Program-made: the position numbers and the translations under genes
Shown: positions 8,331-16,653 of the stretch, in pieces
Position numbering within the stretch: position 1 is the stretch's first letter
Layout of the letters: each line of letters starts with the position of its first letter
Assembly (NCBI RefSeq): GCF_016863195.1
Contig: NZ_BOOK01000058.1
Span: forward strand, 1 to 64,000
Direction of reading: 5' to 3'
From: Paraplanobispora takensis
GTDB lineage: Bacteria > Actinomycetota > Actinomycetes > Streptosporangiales > Streptosporangiaceae
Length of the DNA: 64,000 nucleotides
The notes under the pieces: model-generated
Seen by the model: only the letters and a program-made list of their open reading frames with translations
Databases searched by the model: none
What the model was told of the DNA's origin: nothing

Positions 8331-9332
8331 GTGTCAACCCCGTTTCTGTCGGTCCGCGACCTGATCGTCGACTTCCACACCGAGGACGGCGTCGTCCACG
8401 CGGTGGACGGCCTGTCCTTCGACGTGGACAAGGGCACCACACTGGGCATCGTCGGCGAGTCCGGGTCCGGCAAGTCGGTGACCAACCTGGCCGTGCTCGG
8501 CCTGCACGACCCGGAGACCGCCAGGATCAGCGGCGGGATCACGCTGGACGGCGAGGAGCTCATCGGCGCCTCCCGCTCCACGATGGAACGCATCCGCGGC
8601 AACAAGGCCGCCATGATCTTCCAGGACCCGCTGACCTCGCTCTCGCCGTACCACACCGTCGGCAGGCAGATCGGCGAGGTCTTCCGCCGGCACACCGGCG
8701 CGAGCCGCGCCGCCGCCCGGGACCGGGCGATCGAGATGCTCACCCGGGTCGGCATCCCGCAGCCCAAGACCCGCGTCGACGACTACCCGCACCAGTTCTC
8801 CGGGGGCATGCGGCAGCGCGCGATGATCGCGATGGCCCTGGTCTGCGACCCGGACCTGCTGATCGCCGACGAGCCCACCACGGCACTCGACGTGACCGTG
8901 CAGGCCCAGATCCTCGACCTGCTGCGCGACCTCCAGGAGCAGACCGGCACCGCGATCATCCTGATCACCCACGACCTGGGCGTGGTGGCCGCCACCGCCC
9001 ACGACGTGCTGGTGATGTACGCCGGGCGGGCGGTGGAGCGCGGCACCGTCAGGGAGATCCTCGGCGAACCCCGCCATCCCTACACCTGGGGCCTGCTGGC
9101 CTCCATGCCCCGGCTGAGCGCCCCGGTCGACCTGCCGCTCCGGCCGGTGCGCGGCACCCCGCCGAGCCTGCTCAACGTGCCCCCCGGCTGCCCGTTCCAC
9201 CCCCGGTGCGACTATCCCGATCTGGCCGGGCCCGAGCTGTGCCGCACCGTGCGGCCCGAACTGTCCCCCCACCGCGGCCACGGCGACGCCTGCTATCTGA
9301 CCCTCGCCCAGAAACGGGAGATCCACCGGTGA
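8331..9332 (+). CDS. ABC transporter ATP-binding protein, DppD/OppD type
   Basis: One of the two ATPases that power the peptide-type importer, 333 residues. Visible motifs are Walker [10 protein letters not shown]-loop FQDP, signature SGGMRQR, Walker [13 protein letters not shown] and the H-loop ITHDLG. The C-terminal OppC_ATPase extension has the Cys-rich CPFHPRC...C pattern common in this subfamily, which in homologues can bind an iron-sulfur cluster. GTG 8331 was chosen for its GGGAG site and because the protein then begins at the expected position. Its stop codon overlaps the start of the next ATPase gene (GTGA). Confidence 0.92.
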   Translation: MSTPFLSVRDLIVDFHTEDGVVHAVDGLSFDVDKGTTLGIVGESGSGKSVTNLAVLGLHDPETARISGGITLDGEELIGASRSTMERIRGNKAAMIFQDPLTSLSPYHTVGRQIGEVFRRHTGASRAAARDRAIEMLTRVGIPQPKTRVDDYPHQFSGGMRQRAMIAMALVCDPDLLIADEPTTALDVTVQAQILDLLRDLQEQTGTAIILITHDLGVVAATAHDVLVMYAGRAVERGTVREILGEPRHPYTWGLLASMPRLSAPVDLPLRPVRGTPPSLLNVPPGCPFHPRCDYPDLAGPELCRTVRPELSPHRGHGDACYLTLAQKREIHR

Positions 9333-10393
9333 AGCGAACCGACACGAGCGGCGCGGGACCGCTGCTGGAGTTGTCCGGGCTGAAGAAGCACTTCCCGATC
9401 AAGAGCGGCACGCTGGTCAGACGGCAGGTCGGGCGGGTCCACGCGGTGGACGGCATCGACCTGGCCGTGCACGCCGGGGAGACCCTCGGCCTGGTCGGCG
9501 AGTCCGGCTGCGGCAAGTCCACCACCGGGCGGCTGGCCGCGCGGCTGCTGGAGCCCACCGCGGGCTCGATCAGGTACGGCGGGCGCGAGATCGGCCACGC
9601 GAGCCGCAAGGAGCTGAAGCCGATCCGGGCCGAGATTCAGATGATCTTCCAGGACCCGTACTCGTCGCTCAACCCCCGGCACACCGTGGGCGGCATCATC
9701 CGCGGCCCGATGGAGATCAACGGCATCGACCCGCCGGGCGGCCGGGATCGGCGGGTCCGGGAGCTGCTGGAGATCGTCGGCCTCAACCCCGAGCACTACA
9801 ACCGCTTCCCGCACGAGTTCTCCGGGGGCCAGCGCCAGCGCATCGGGGTGGCCCGGGCGCTGGCGCTGAACCCGAAGCTGATCGTCGCCGACGAGCCGGT
9901 CTCGGCCCTGGACGTCTCCATCCAGGCCCAGGTCGTCAACCTGCTGCAGAACCTCCAGCGCGAGCTGGGCATCGCGTTCCTGTTCATCGCCCACGACCTG
10001 GCCGTGGTCCGGCACTTCTCCCAGCGGGTCGCGGTCATGTATCTCGGCAAGATCATCGAGATCGCCGACCGGGAGTCGCTCTACGAACGCCCCCGCCACC
10101 CGTACACCCACGCACTGCTGTCGGCCGTGCCCGAGGTGGAGGTGGAATCGGAGGCGGTGCCGATGTCCCGCGAGCGCATCCGCCTGGCCGGGGACGTGCC
10201 CTCCCCGATCGATCCGCCGTCGGGCTGCCGGTTCCGCACCCGCTGCTGGAAGGCCCAGGACAGGTGCGCGACCGAGGAGCCGCCGCTGATCCGGCTGGGG
10301 GGCAACCGGGAGGGCCACCTGACCGCGTGCCACTTCCCCGAGGAGCCGACCGTCCACGGCCGGGACGTGGTGCTGGACCCGGCGCTGGCCTGA
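9329..10393 (+). CDS. ABC transporter ATP-binding protein, DppF/OppF type
   Basis: The second ATPase of the importer, 354 residues, translationally coupled to the first through a 4-bp GTGA overlap. It carries Walker A GESGCGKS, FQDPYSSLNPR, signature SGGQRQR, Walker B IVADEPVSALD and H-loop IAHDLAV. The SLNPRHTV region after the Q-loop is typical of OppF. The C-terminal extension again has a CRFRTRC...C cysteine cluster. Together with the two permeases and the lipoprotein this completes a five-component importer, so the operon appears intact. It is the last gene before the oppositely oriented rpe. Confidence 0.92.
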   Translation: MKRTDTSGAGPLLELSGLKKHFPIKSGTLVRRQVGRVHAVDGIDLAVHAGETLGLVGESGCGKSTTGRLAARLLEPTAGSIRYGGREIGHASRKELKPIRAEIQMIFQDPYSSLNPRHTVGGIIRGPMEINGIDPPGGRDRRVRELLEIVGLNPEHYNRFPHEFSGGQRQRIGVARALALNPKLIVADEPVSALDVSIQAQVVNLLQNLQRELGIAFLFIAHDLAVVRHFSQRVAVMYLGKIIEIADRESLYERPRHPYTHALLSAVPEVEVESEAVPMSRERIRLAGDVPSPIDPPSGCRFRTRCWKAQDRCATEEPPLIRLGGNREGHLTACHFPEEPTVHGRDVVLDPALA

Positions 10394-10427
10394 ACCGCTC
10401 TCAGTGCGCGCCCGGGGCGGCGGCGGC

Positions 10428-11084
10428 TCAGACCTTGGCGGCCAGCTTGCGCAGCTCCTCCACCGCGCGGGCGGGCTCGTCGGCGCCGTAGACCGCGTTG
10501 CCCGCGACGAAGACGTCGGCCCCCGCCTCGGCGCAGCGCTCGATGGTGTCGGCCGCCACCCCGCCGTCGACCTGGAGCCAGATCTGACCGCCGTGCCGCT
10601 CGATGAGCGCCCGCGCCCGGCGGATCTTGGGCAGCACCACGTCGAGGAACCTCTGACCGCCGAATCCGGGCTCGACCGTCATCAGCAGCAGCATGTCGAT
10701 CTCACCGAGCAGGTCCTCGTACGGCTCGACGGCCGTGGCCGGGTTCAGCGCGAACCCCGCCCGCGCCCCGGCGGCGCGGATCTGCCGCAACGTCCGGACC
10801 GGAGCCTTGGCCGCCTCGGCGTGAACGGTCACGCTCCCGGCTCCCGCCTCGGCGTAGGCGGGGGCCCAGCGGTCCGGGTCCTCGATCATGAGATGACAGT
10901 CCAACGGCAGGGACGTCGCCTTGAGCAGGGACTCCACGACTGGCAGGCCGAGCGTCAGGTTCGGCACGAAGTGGTTGTCCATGACGTCCACGTGCAGCCA
11001 GTCGGCGTTGGAAACCGCCGCGGCCGCCTCGGCGAGGCGGGCGAAGTCGGCGGACAGGATGCTGGGCGAGATCTGTACGGCCAT
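10428..11084 (-). CDS. rpe: Ribulose-phosphate 3-epimerase
   Basis: Interconverts ribulose 5-phosphate and xylulose 5-phosphate in the pentose phosphate pathway. At 218 residues it has the usual length and TIM-barrel motifs: [13 protein letters not shown] at the N-terminus, [13 protein letters not shown] with metal-binding His and catalytic Asp, [17 protein letters not shown] and LQVDGGV with the second catalytic Asp. The ATG at 11082-11084 is close behind a TAGACT -10-like box (11094-11099), implying a very short leader. It lies next to rsmB, fmt and def, the common actinobacterial order, but is separated from them by an inserted methyltransferase gene on the other strand. Confidence 0.95.
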   Translation of the reverse strand: MAVQISPSILSADFARLAEAAAAVSNADWLHVDVMDNHFVPNLTLGLPVVESLLKATSLPLDCHLMIEDPDRWAPAYAEAGAGSVTVHAEAAKAPVRTLRQIRAAGARAGFALNPATAVEPYEDLLGEIDMLLLMTVEPGFGGQRFLDVVLPKIRRARALIERHGGQIWLQVDGGVAADTIERCAEAGADVFVAGNAVYGADEPARAVEELRKLAAKV

Positions 11085-11163
11085 GATGGTCCGAGTCTAT
11101 TGGTCCCCCTGTCCCGGGTACGGCGTGGGGCCGAACACCGGTGATCGGCCCTCGTCCGGCATC

Positions 11164-11194
11164 TTGACTTCAGGTGCACGTGAAGTCGTTGACT
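11164..11194 (+). promoter_or_regulatory. MerR/SoxR-like promoter: TTGACT-19-TTGACT with palindrome in the spacer
   Basis: A TTGACT -35 (11164-11169) is separated by 19 bp from a weak -10 (TTGACT, 11189-11194). The interval holds a near-perfect 22-bp palindrome, GACTTCA-N8-TGAAGTC (11166-11187), whose inner bases GTGCAC are also symmetric. Over-long 19-bp spacers filled by a palindrome are characteristic of MerR-family promoters, and the half-site resembles SoxR boxes. Transcription would begin at or next to the GTG at 11202, making the message leaderless. Confidence 0.55.
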
Positions 11195-11201
11195 GGCGAC
11201 C

Positions 11202-11906
11202 GTGACGACGACGGGTACGGCTCTCAAGCGGCGTGTGATCAGGGCAGTGGTGGGCCAGTTCGGCCATCCCCGTGGCATCGCCGGGCGGGCGGCCGGCTGG
11301 GTCATGGCCCATCGCCGTTCCAATCGGCAGCGCAACGGGTGGGTGGTGTCGCTGCTGGACGTGCGGCCCACGGACCGGGTGCTCGAGATCGGCTTCGGCC
11401 CCGGCCTCGCCATCGCCGAACTCGCCGGCCGCGCCACCCGGGGACAGGTGTACGGCATCGACCGGTCGCGGGTCATGGTCCGGCAGGCCGGCCGGCGTAA
11501 CGCCGCCGGCATCCGCGCCCACCGGGTTCACCTCGCGCACGCCTCCGTCGACCGGTTGCCCGGCTTCGGCGACCCGCTCGACGTCATCATGGCCGTGAAC
11601 TCCGTGGGGTTCTGGCCCGACCCGGTGCAACGGCTCCGCCTTCTGCGCCGCCTGCTCCGCCCCGGCGGGCGCATCGCCCTCGCCACGCAGCCCCGCGTTC
11701 CGGGCGCCACCCGGGACACCACCGACCGGGCCGCCCGAGAACTCCAGGACCTGCTCACCCGGTCGGGCTTCGCCCAGATCCGGACCGAGATCCTCCATCT
11801 CGAACCACCGGTCGCCTGCTTCCTCGCCCGGAACCCGCCCCTACGATGGCCCGCCCTACGCTCCTTCCCGCCAGCATGGCCGCAAGGCGACGGCGCCCCG
11901 CCCTGA
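11202..11906 (+). CDS. Class I SAM-dependent methyltransferase
   Basis: A 234-residue methyltransferase with a Rossmann fold: motif I VLEIGFGPGLAIAEL (about residues 64-78), the acidic end of strand 2 in YGIDRSRVMV, and a post-motif VNSVGFWPD followed by LLRPGGRIALATQP. The basic N-terminus (LKRRVIRAVVGQFGHPRG) is typical of small actinobacterial enzymes of unknown substrate. There is no ribosome binding site; the GTG coincides with the predicted start of transcription from a MerR-like promoter, so expression may respond to oxidative or electrophile stress (inference). The last 15 or so codons and the stop lie inside a 58-bp sequence that recurs at 41159-41216, so the present C-terminus may have been shaped by that repeat. 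Confidence 0.82.
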   Translation: MTTTGTALKRRVIRAVVGQFGHPRGIAGRAAGWVMAHRRSNRQRNGWVVSLLDVRPTDRVLEIGFGPGLAIAELAGRATRGQVYGIDRSRVMVRQAGRRNAAGIRAHRVHLAHASVDRLPGFGDPLDVIMAVNSVGFWPDPVQRLRLLRRLLRPGGRIALATQPRVPGATRDTTDRAARELQDLLTRSGFAQIRTEILHLEPPVACFLARNPPLRWPALRSFPPAWPQGDGAPP

Positions 11907-11916
11907 ACGGCCCCGC
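11859..11916 (+). repeat. Dispersed repeat, module A, copy 1
   Basis: These 58 bases match 41159-41216 (reverse strand) at 57 of 58 positions by eye. The match covers the final codons and stop of the methyltransferase gene. Elsewhere the same sequence lies 40 bp past the stop of the DUF2332 gene, in the same orientation relative to the gene, so it is a repeat of the 3' flank rather than coding conservation. Confidence 0.8.
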
Positions 11917-11930
11917 ACCCCGACCCCAGC

Positions 11931-12020
11931 CGCCGTACGAAGGCGCCGGGCATCGGTGCACGGCGTCTCGCCGTACCGGCACCGGTGGCTTGGCTCGAAT
12001 CCGCGCCGTACCCGGCGCCG
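11931..12020 (+). repeat. Dispersed repeat, module B, copy 1
   Basis: A 90-bp block that aligns without gaps to 42441-42530 (about 75 of 90 identical) and to the reverse complement of 40805-40893. Its core is three iterations of CGCCGTAC-n-GGCGCC (11931-11947, 11969-11983 with one change, 12004-12019). It lies between the convergent methyltransferase and rsmB genes, 14 bp after module A. Confidence 0.8.
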
Positions 12021-12062
12021 ACCCCGCCGTAGCCGCCAGTCCCGTGCCCGGTGAGGGAGAGA

Positions 12063-13703
12063 TCAGCGGCGGCGGAGGAGGGCGAGGAACATGGCGTCGG
12101 TGCCGTGGCGGTGGGGCCAGAACTGCGCGTACGGGCCGTCGCCCAGGTCCTTGACCTCGGGGAGGTGGGCACGGGCGTCGAGGGTCTCGACGTCGTCGCG
12201 GTCACGCAGGACGTCGCCGACCACTGTGACGGTCTCGGCCAGGTGGGGTGAGCAGGTCACGTAGGCGACCACCCCGCCGGGGCGGGCCGCGTCGAGGGCG
12301 GAGGCGAGCAGGGCGCGCTGGAGCCGGCCCAGGTCGGGGAGGCTGCGGGGGTCGCGGCGCCAGCGGGACTCGGGGCGGCGGCGCAGAGCGCCCAGACCGG
12401 TGCAGGGGGCGTCCACCATGACCCGGTCGAAGGCCCCGGGCCGCCAGGCGGGCTCCGCGCCGTCGGCGACGATCACCCCGGCCTCCCGGGTGGCCTGGTG
12501 GACCAGGCGGGCGCGGTGGTACTGCAACTCGGAGGCGAGGAGACGGGCCCCGCCGGGGAAACGCACCGGGGAGGAGCCGTCCGCGGAGGAGGACGCCCCG
12601 GCCCGGCCGGACAGGCCGGCGGTGTCTCCGTGGGTGGCCAGGGCGTCCAGCAGGCCCGCCTTGCCGCCCGGACCGGCGCACATGTCGAGCCAGCGGGTGT
12701 CGCCGCCGGTCACCGGGACGCGGGCCAGGGCGAGGGCGACGAGCTGGCTGGCCTCGTCCTGTACGGCGGCGCGGGCCTCGGCCACCGCCGGGATGCTCCC
12801 CGGGTCGCCTTCGGGGAGATAGGCCGCATAGGGGGAGAACTCCGCGGGTTCGGCACCGGAGGCGAGGAGCTCCTCCACCGTGGTACGGCCGGGACGGGCC
12901 ACCAGGGTCACCCGGGGGCGCTCGTTGTCGGCGGCCAGCAGGGCGGCCGTCTCGTCGAAGTCGCCGCCGACGGCGTCGCGCAGCGCGGTGACGATCCACC
13001 GGGGATGGCTGTGCGCGACCGCCAGGTGGCCGACCGGGTCGTCGGCCGGGTCGGGGGCCACGATCGGGATCCACTGCTCCAGGGAGCGGGTGGCGACCTT
13101 GCGCAGCACCGCGTTGGCGTACTTCGACGGGCCGACGCCGACCCTCAGCCTGACCAGGTCGACGGTCGTGCCCACGGCGGCGTGCGGGGGGACGCGGGTC
13201 TTGAGCAGCTGGTGCACGCCCAGGCGGATGGCGTCCAGCAGCGGCGGGTCGAGGTCCTCCGGAGGCCGGTCGCTGCAGGCGGCGACGATCTCGTCGTAGG
13301 TGCCCAGCCCCCGGAGGGTGCCGTAGGCGAGCTCGGTGGCAAGGCCCGCGTCCCGACCCGACAGGCGGCGCTCACGCAGCAGCGCCGGCATCAGCAGGTT
13401 GGCGTAGGCGTCCCGTTCGTCCACGGCGCGCAGCAGGTCGTAGGCGGTGTTTCGGGGCTCATCGTGGACCGGTCTGGACGGGCGTCCTCCCCCGGCGCCG
13501 CCACGCCCCCGGGAGCCACCCGGGCCCCGGCCGCGCCCGCCGGAGCCGCCCGATCCCTGACCGCGGCCGCCGGAGCCGCCCGATCCCTGACCGCGGCCTC
13601 CGGAGCCCTGCCCGGGGTTGCCGGAGCCTCGGCCGCCGGAGCCCTGCCCGCGACCGCCGGACCCACCGTTCTGGCGGCCTGCGCCGTTCCCCCGATCACT
13701 CAT
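12063..13703 (-). CDS. rsmB: 16S rRNA (cytosine-967-C5)-methyltransferase RsmB family
   Basis: Methylates C967 of 16S rRNA using SAM. After an unusual tail, residues about 85-215 form a NusB-like RNA-binding domain, and the rest an RsmB/NOP methyltransferase with SAM motif LDMCAGPGGKAG, catalytic cysteine in VDAPCTGLGALRRRPE and the release cysteine in TCSPHLAET. At 546 residues it is longer than usual because of about 75 N-terminal residues built from GSGGRGQ-like repeats, an RGG-type tail that probably binds RNA and is disordered. It begins at ATG 13703 and lies 6 bp after fmt in the def-fmt-rsmB cluster. Confidence 0.9.
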   Translation of the reverse strand: MSDRGNGAGRQNGGSGGRGQGSGGRGSGNPGQGSGGRGQGSGGSGGRGQGSGGSGGRGRGPGGSRGRGGAGGGRPSRPVHDEPRNTAYDLLRAVDERDAYANLLMPALLRERRLSGRDAGLATELAYGTLRGLGTYDEIVAACSDRPPEDLDPPLLDAIRLGVHQLLKTRVPPHAAVGTTVDLVRLRVGVGPSKYANAVLRKVATRSLEQWIPIVAPDPADDPVGHLAVAHSHPRWIVTALRDAVGGDFDETAALLAADNERPRVTLVARPGRTTVEELLASGAEPAEFSPYAAYLPEGDPGSIPAVAEARAAVQDEASQLVALALARVPVTGGDTRWLDMCAGPGGKAGLLDALATHGDTAGLSGRAGASSSADGSSPVRFPGGARLLASELQYHRARLVHQATREAGVIVADGAEPAWRPGAFDRVMVDAPCTGLGALRRRPESRWRRDPRSLPDLGRLQRALLASALDAARPGGVVAYVTCSPHLAETVTVVGDVLRDRDDVETLDARAHLPEVKDLGDGPYAQFWPHRHGTDAMFLALLRRR

Positions 13704-13709
13704 GATGTG

Positions 13710-14639
13710 TCAGACCAGCCGATCCTCGTCGGTGGGCCGCACGCCGCGTGCCCACTCCCCCGCGGTCATCAGGCGCTTGCCCTGCGGCTGCACCTCGCCC
13801 AGTTCGACCGGGTGGGTGGCCGTGCCGACCAGGACGGAGTTCTTGGACACCGCCAGCGCGCCGGGGGCGAGGTCGGCGGCGCCGGGCGCGGGCCGTACCG
13901 GGCCGAGCTTGACCCGCTGGCCGCGGAACTCGGTCCACACGCCGGGGGCGGGAGTGCAGGCGCGGACCAGGCGGTCCACCCGCATCGCGGGGGCGGACCA
14001 GTCGACCCGGGCGTCCTCGACGTTGATCTTCGGAGCCAGGCTCACTCCCTCGGCGGGCTGCGGGCGGGCCTCCAGGGTGCCGTCCTCGATCCCGTCGATG
14101 GTGGCCGCCAGCAGCCCGGCGCCCGACTCGGCCAGCCGGGCCAGCAGCTCGCCGCTGGTGTCGGTGGCGCGGATCTCCTCGGTGACCATGCCGTAGACCG
14201 GGCCCGCGTCGAGTTCCTTGACGATCTGGAAGGTGCTCGCGCCGGTGATCTCGTCGCCGTGCAGGACGGCGTGCTGCACGGGGGCGGCGCCCCGCCAGGC
14301 GGGCAGCAGCGAGAAGTGGAGGTTGATCCAGCCGTACCGCGGGATGTCGAGCGCCGACTGGGGCAGCAGAGCGCCGTAGGCCACCACGGGGCAGGCGTCC
14401 GGGCCGATCTCCCGCAGCCGCTCCAGGAACGCGGGATCACCCGCCTTCGGCGGACGCAGGACCTCCAGCCCCGCCTCCTCCGCCAGTTCGGCCACGGGGC
14501 TGGGATGGACTCTGCGGCCCCGGCCCGAAGGCGCGTCCGGGCGGGTCACGACGGCCACGACCTCGTGGCGCGGCGAGTCGAGCAGGGCGCGCAGCGCGGG
14601 CAGGGCGGTGTCCGGAGTTCCGGCGAAGACCAGGCGCAA
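13710..14639 (-). CDS. fmt: Methionyl-tRNA formyltransferase
   Basis: Formylates the initiator Met-tRNA using 10-formyl-tetrahydrofolate. The 309-residue chain shows the formyl-transferase domain ([19 protein letters not shown] at the start, then the [10 protein letters not shown] loop and [20 protein letters not shown]) and the C-terminal tRNA-binding domain ([15 protein letters not shown]). No ATG or GTG fits the conserved N-terminus; TTG at 14637-14639, 5 bp after the def stop and preceded by AGGAAC, is the only sensible start. It is co-transcribed with def upstream and rsmB downstream. Confidence 0.92.
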   Translation of the reverse strand: MRLVFAGTPDTALPALRALLDSPRHEVVAVVTRPDAPSGRGRRVHPSPVAELAEEAGLEVLRPPKAGDPAFLERLREIGPDACPVVAYGALLPQSALDIPRYGWINLHFSLLPAWRGAAPVQHAVLHGDEITGASTFQIVKELDAGPVYGMVTEEIRATDTSGELLARLAESGAGLLAATIDGIEDGTLEARPQPAEGVSLAPKINVEDARVDWSAPAMRVDRLVRACTPAPGVWTEFRGQRVKLGPVRPAPGAADLAPGALAVSKNSVLVGTATHPVELGEVQPQGKRLMTAGEWARGVRPTDEDRLV

Positions 14640-14644
14640 GGTTC

Positions 14645-15193
14645 CTACAGAGCCTTCCCGTGGGTGACGTGCGGGGAGAACTTGACGGTGGGGGCCGCCA
14701 GCCCGCTCCACTCGGCCTGGCGGATCTCCTTCATGGCGAGCTTGCGCTGCTGGGCGTCCATCCGGTCGATGAACAGGACGCCGTCCAGATGGTCGGTCTC
14801 GTGCTGGAAGCAGCGGGCCATCAGGTCGGTGCCCTCGAGCGTGATGGGCTCGCCGTGCATGTTGAAGCCCTTGGCCACCGCGCGGATCGCCCGGGGCGTC
14901 GGGTAGGTCAGGCCGGGGAAGGACAGGCAGCCCTCCTCGCCCTCCTCGTCCTTCTCGTCGGACAGGTCGAGGCTCGGATTGATCAGGTGCCCGAGCTGGT
15001 CGTCGACGTAGTAGGTGAAGACCCGCAGGCCGACCCCGATCTGCGGCGCGGCCAGGCCCGCTCCGGGCGCGTCCATCATCGTGTCGGTGAGGTCTTTGAC
15101 GAGCTTGTGCAGCTCCTTGTCGAAGTCTTTCACCGGCTCGGCGGGAGTGCGCAGCACCGGGTCGCCGAAAAGGCGGATCGACTGAATGGCCAA
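14645..15193 (-). CDS. def: Peptide deformylase
   Basis: Removes the N-formyl group from nascent proteins. The 182-residue protein has all three metal-site motifs: [18 protein letters not shown] with the metal-binding Cys, and QHETDHLDG with the HExxH pair. An acidic insert (DEKDEEGEE) precedes motif 2. It begins at ATG 15193 and overlaps nothing; fmt follows 5 bp downstream, forming the usual formylation/deformylation pair. The gene upstream is one of two paralogous proteins of unknown function. Confidence 0.95.
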   Translation of the reverse strand: MAIQSIRLFGDPVLRTPAEPVKDFDKELHKLVKDLTDTMMDAPGAGLAAPQIGVGLRVFTYYVDDQLGHLINPSLDLSDEKDEEGEEGCLSFPGLTYPTPRAIRAVAKGFNMHGEPITLEGTDLMARCFQHETDHLDGVLFIDRMDAQQRKLAMKEIRQAEWSGLAAPTVKFSPHVTHGKAL

Positions 15194-15212
15194 CGGGGCT
15201 CCTTCCAGAGAA

Positions 15213-16613
15213 TCACCCCAGTTTACGGGCCTGGCGGGATCGGGCCTTCATCGCGGCCTTGCGGGCGGCCTTGGCCACGGCGGCGTCGGAGTGGTGCGCG
15301 CCCAGCATGTCGAGCACCGCGATCCGGTCGGGATGGTCGGCCAGGGCCATCTCCTCGACCATGCGGACCAGGTCCTCGCCCGGTTCGAGCGCGTCGAACT
15401 CGCCCATCCCCTCGGCGGTCCTCCCCAGATGGACCCGGGAAGCGAGCGCGTCGACCGTGAGCCAGATGTTGTCGGCCGGCGTGAGGGCCGGGGCGGGCAG
15501 GTCGCGCACGTGCAGCCAGGAGGCGGCGTAGCGCCACATGGCGGGCTCGGCGAGCGCCTCGCGGAGGGGGGCCTCGGCCTCGGGACCGAGCTCCTCCAGG
15601 ATCGAGCCCACCACGCCGCGATGGCCGGCGGCGCCGGAGCAGGCCACCTTGATCAGCTCACGGGCGGCGGCCTCGGGGGTGCGGGCCTCCAGCCACACGG
15701 CGACGGCGCTGGAGGCCGCGGCCTTCTTCGCGATCGCCTCGACGAGCTCGGCCGCGCCGAGATCGGCGAAGACCGCGACCTCGGCGCCGGTGGGCGCGTC
15801 GTGCCCCTCGCGCATCAGGTCGCGGCGGACGGCCCACAGGCCCAGCGGGGTCAGCCTGAGCCGGCCGGCCGCCGTCGGCTCGACCAGCCCGCAGTAGCCC
15901 AGCAGCGCCAGCGCGGCCTCCAGCTCCCCGGGCAGGGAGACGGCCAGCGCCCGCATCTCCGCCGGCCGGGCCTCGCAGGCCACCTCGTGCGACTGGAGGA
16001 TGCCCTTGACCAGGGTGGCGTGCGACAGCCCGTCGTTCACGGCGTACATCGTCGCGAGCATCTCGGCGAGGTGCTCGTCGACCACCGCCGAGCCGGTCAG
16101 GCTCTCCTCGGCGCGGTCCAGGACGTCCATGACGACCCCGTCCCAGAACTCCAGCAGCGCCGCGGACGGCAGGCCGCCGGACAGGTTCAGGGGGCCGGGG
16201 GCGGCCGTGCCGCGGGAGATGCGCAGCATGCCGGTGTTGACCGCGACCACCCACAGCAGGTGGACCCGGTCCGGGCCGGCGAGTCCCAGCTCGGCGGCGG
16301 CCAGGAAGGGGTCGGGCAGCAGGCACTCGGGGGTGACCTCGCGGGTGCCGGTCCAGGCGGCCAGCCGCCGGGCGTCGGCCACCAGCGGGACCTGCGGCAC
16401 GGCGCGGGCCAGCTCGTCGTCTGAGGCGAGCTCGACCGGCGGGAAGCTCAGCGCCTCGGTGCCGCATCCGGGGCACCCGCAGTCGTCTCCGTCGGCGGCG
16501 ACCCCGTCGAGCACGGCCGCGCGCGCCTCGGGCGGCACGGCCCCCAGCTCGTCGACCAGCCTCCTCAGCTCGCCGATGTCGAAGACGTTGCCGGTGTTCC
16601 CGCTCTTTGCCAC
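15213..16613 (-). CDS. Conserved protein of unknown function with CxCPGC motif (paralogue 1)
   Basis: A 466-residue cytosolic protein that I do not recognise. It has Cys45, Cys47 and Cys50 in a DCGCPGCG motif, a mostly helical Ala/Leu-rich body, a winged-helix-like segment (LRLTPLGLWAVRRDL), and a basic tail (VAKAARKAAMKARSR). The next gene encodes a clear paralogue sharing the CxCPGC motif, a VPL.DARRLA.W stretch directly after it, (G/T)YCGL, RTP..AA, EAE, DHPD and the same tail. The CxCPGC set could bind zinc or a cluster; the tail could bind nucleic acid (inference). A TAAGTT box (16620-16625) lies 6 nt before the GTG start, so the message is probably leaderless. It may belong to a two-gene family-specific module between priA and def. 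Confidence 0.7.
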   Translation of the reverse strand: MAKSGNTGNVFDIGELRRLVDELGAVPPEARAAVLDGVAADGDDCGCPGCGTEALSFPPVELASDDELARAVPQVPLVADARRLAAWTGTREVTPECLLPDPFLAAAELGLAGPDRVHLLWVVAVNTGMLRISRGTAAPGPLNLSGGLPSAALLEFWDGVVMDVLDRAEESLTGSAVVDEHLAEMLATMYAVNDGLSHATLVKGILQSHEVACEARPAEMRALAVSLPGELEAALALLGYCGLVEPTAAGRLRLTPLGLWAVRRDLMREGHDAPTGAEVAVFADLGAAELVEAIAKKAAASSAVAVWLEARTPEAAARELIKVACSGAAGHRGVVGSILEELGPEAEAPLREALAEPAMWRYAASWLHVRDLPAPALTPADNIWLTVDALASRVHLGRTAEGMGEFDALEPGEDLVRMVEEMALADHPDRIAVLDMLGAHHSDAAVAKAARKAAMKARSRQARKLG

Positions 16614-16653
16614 CCGTGAAACTTACTCCACAGGAGCCCCGCGGATGTACGGC

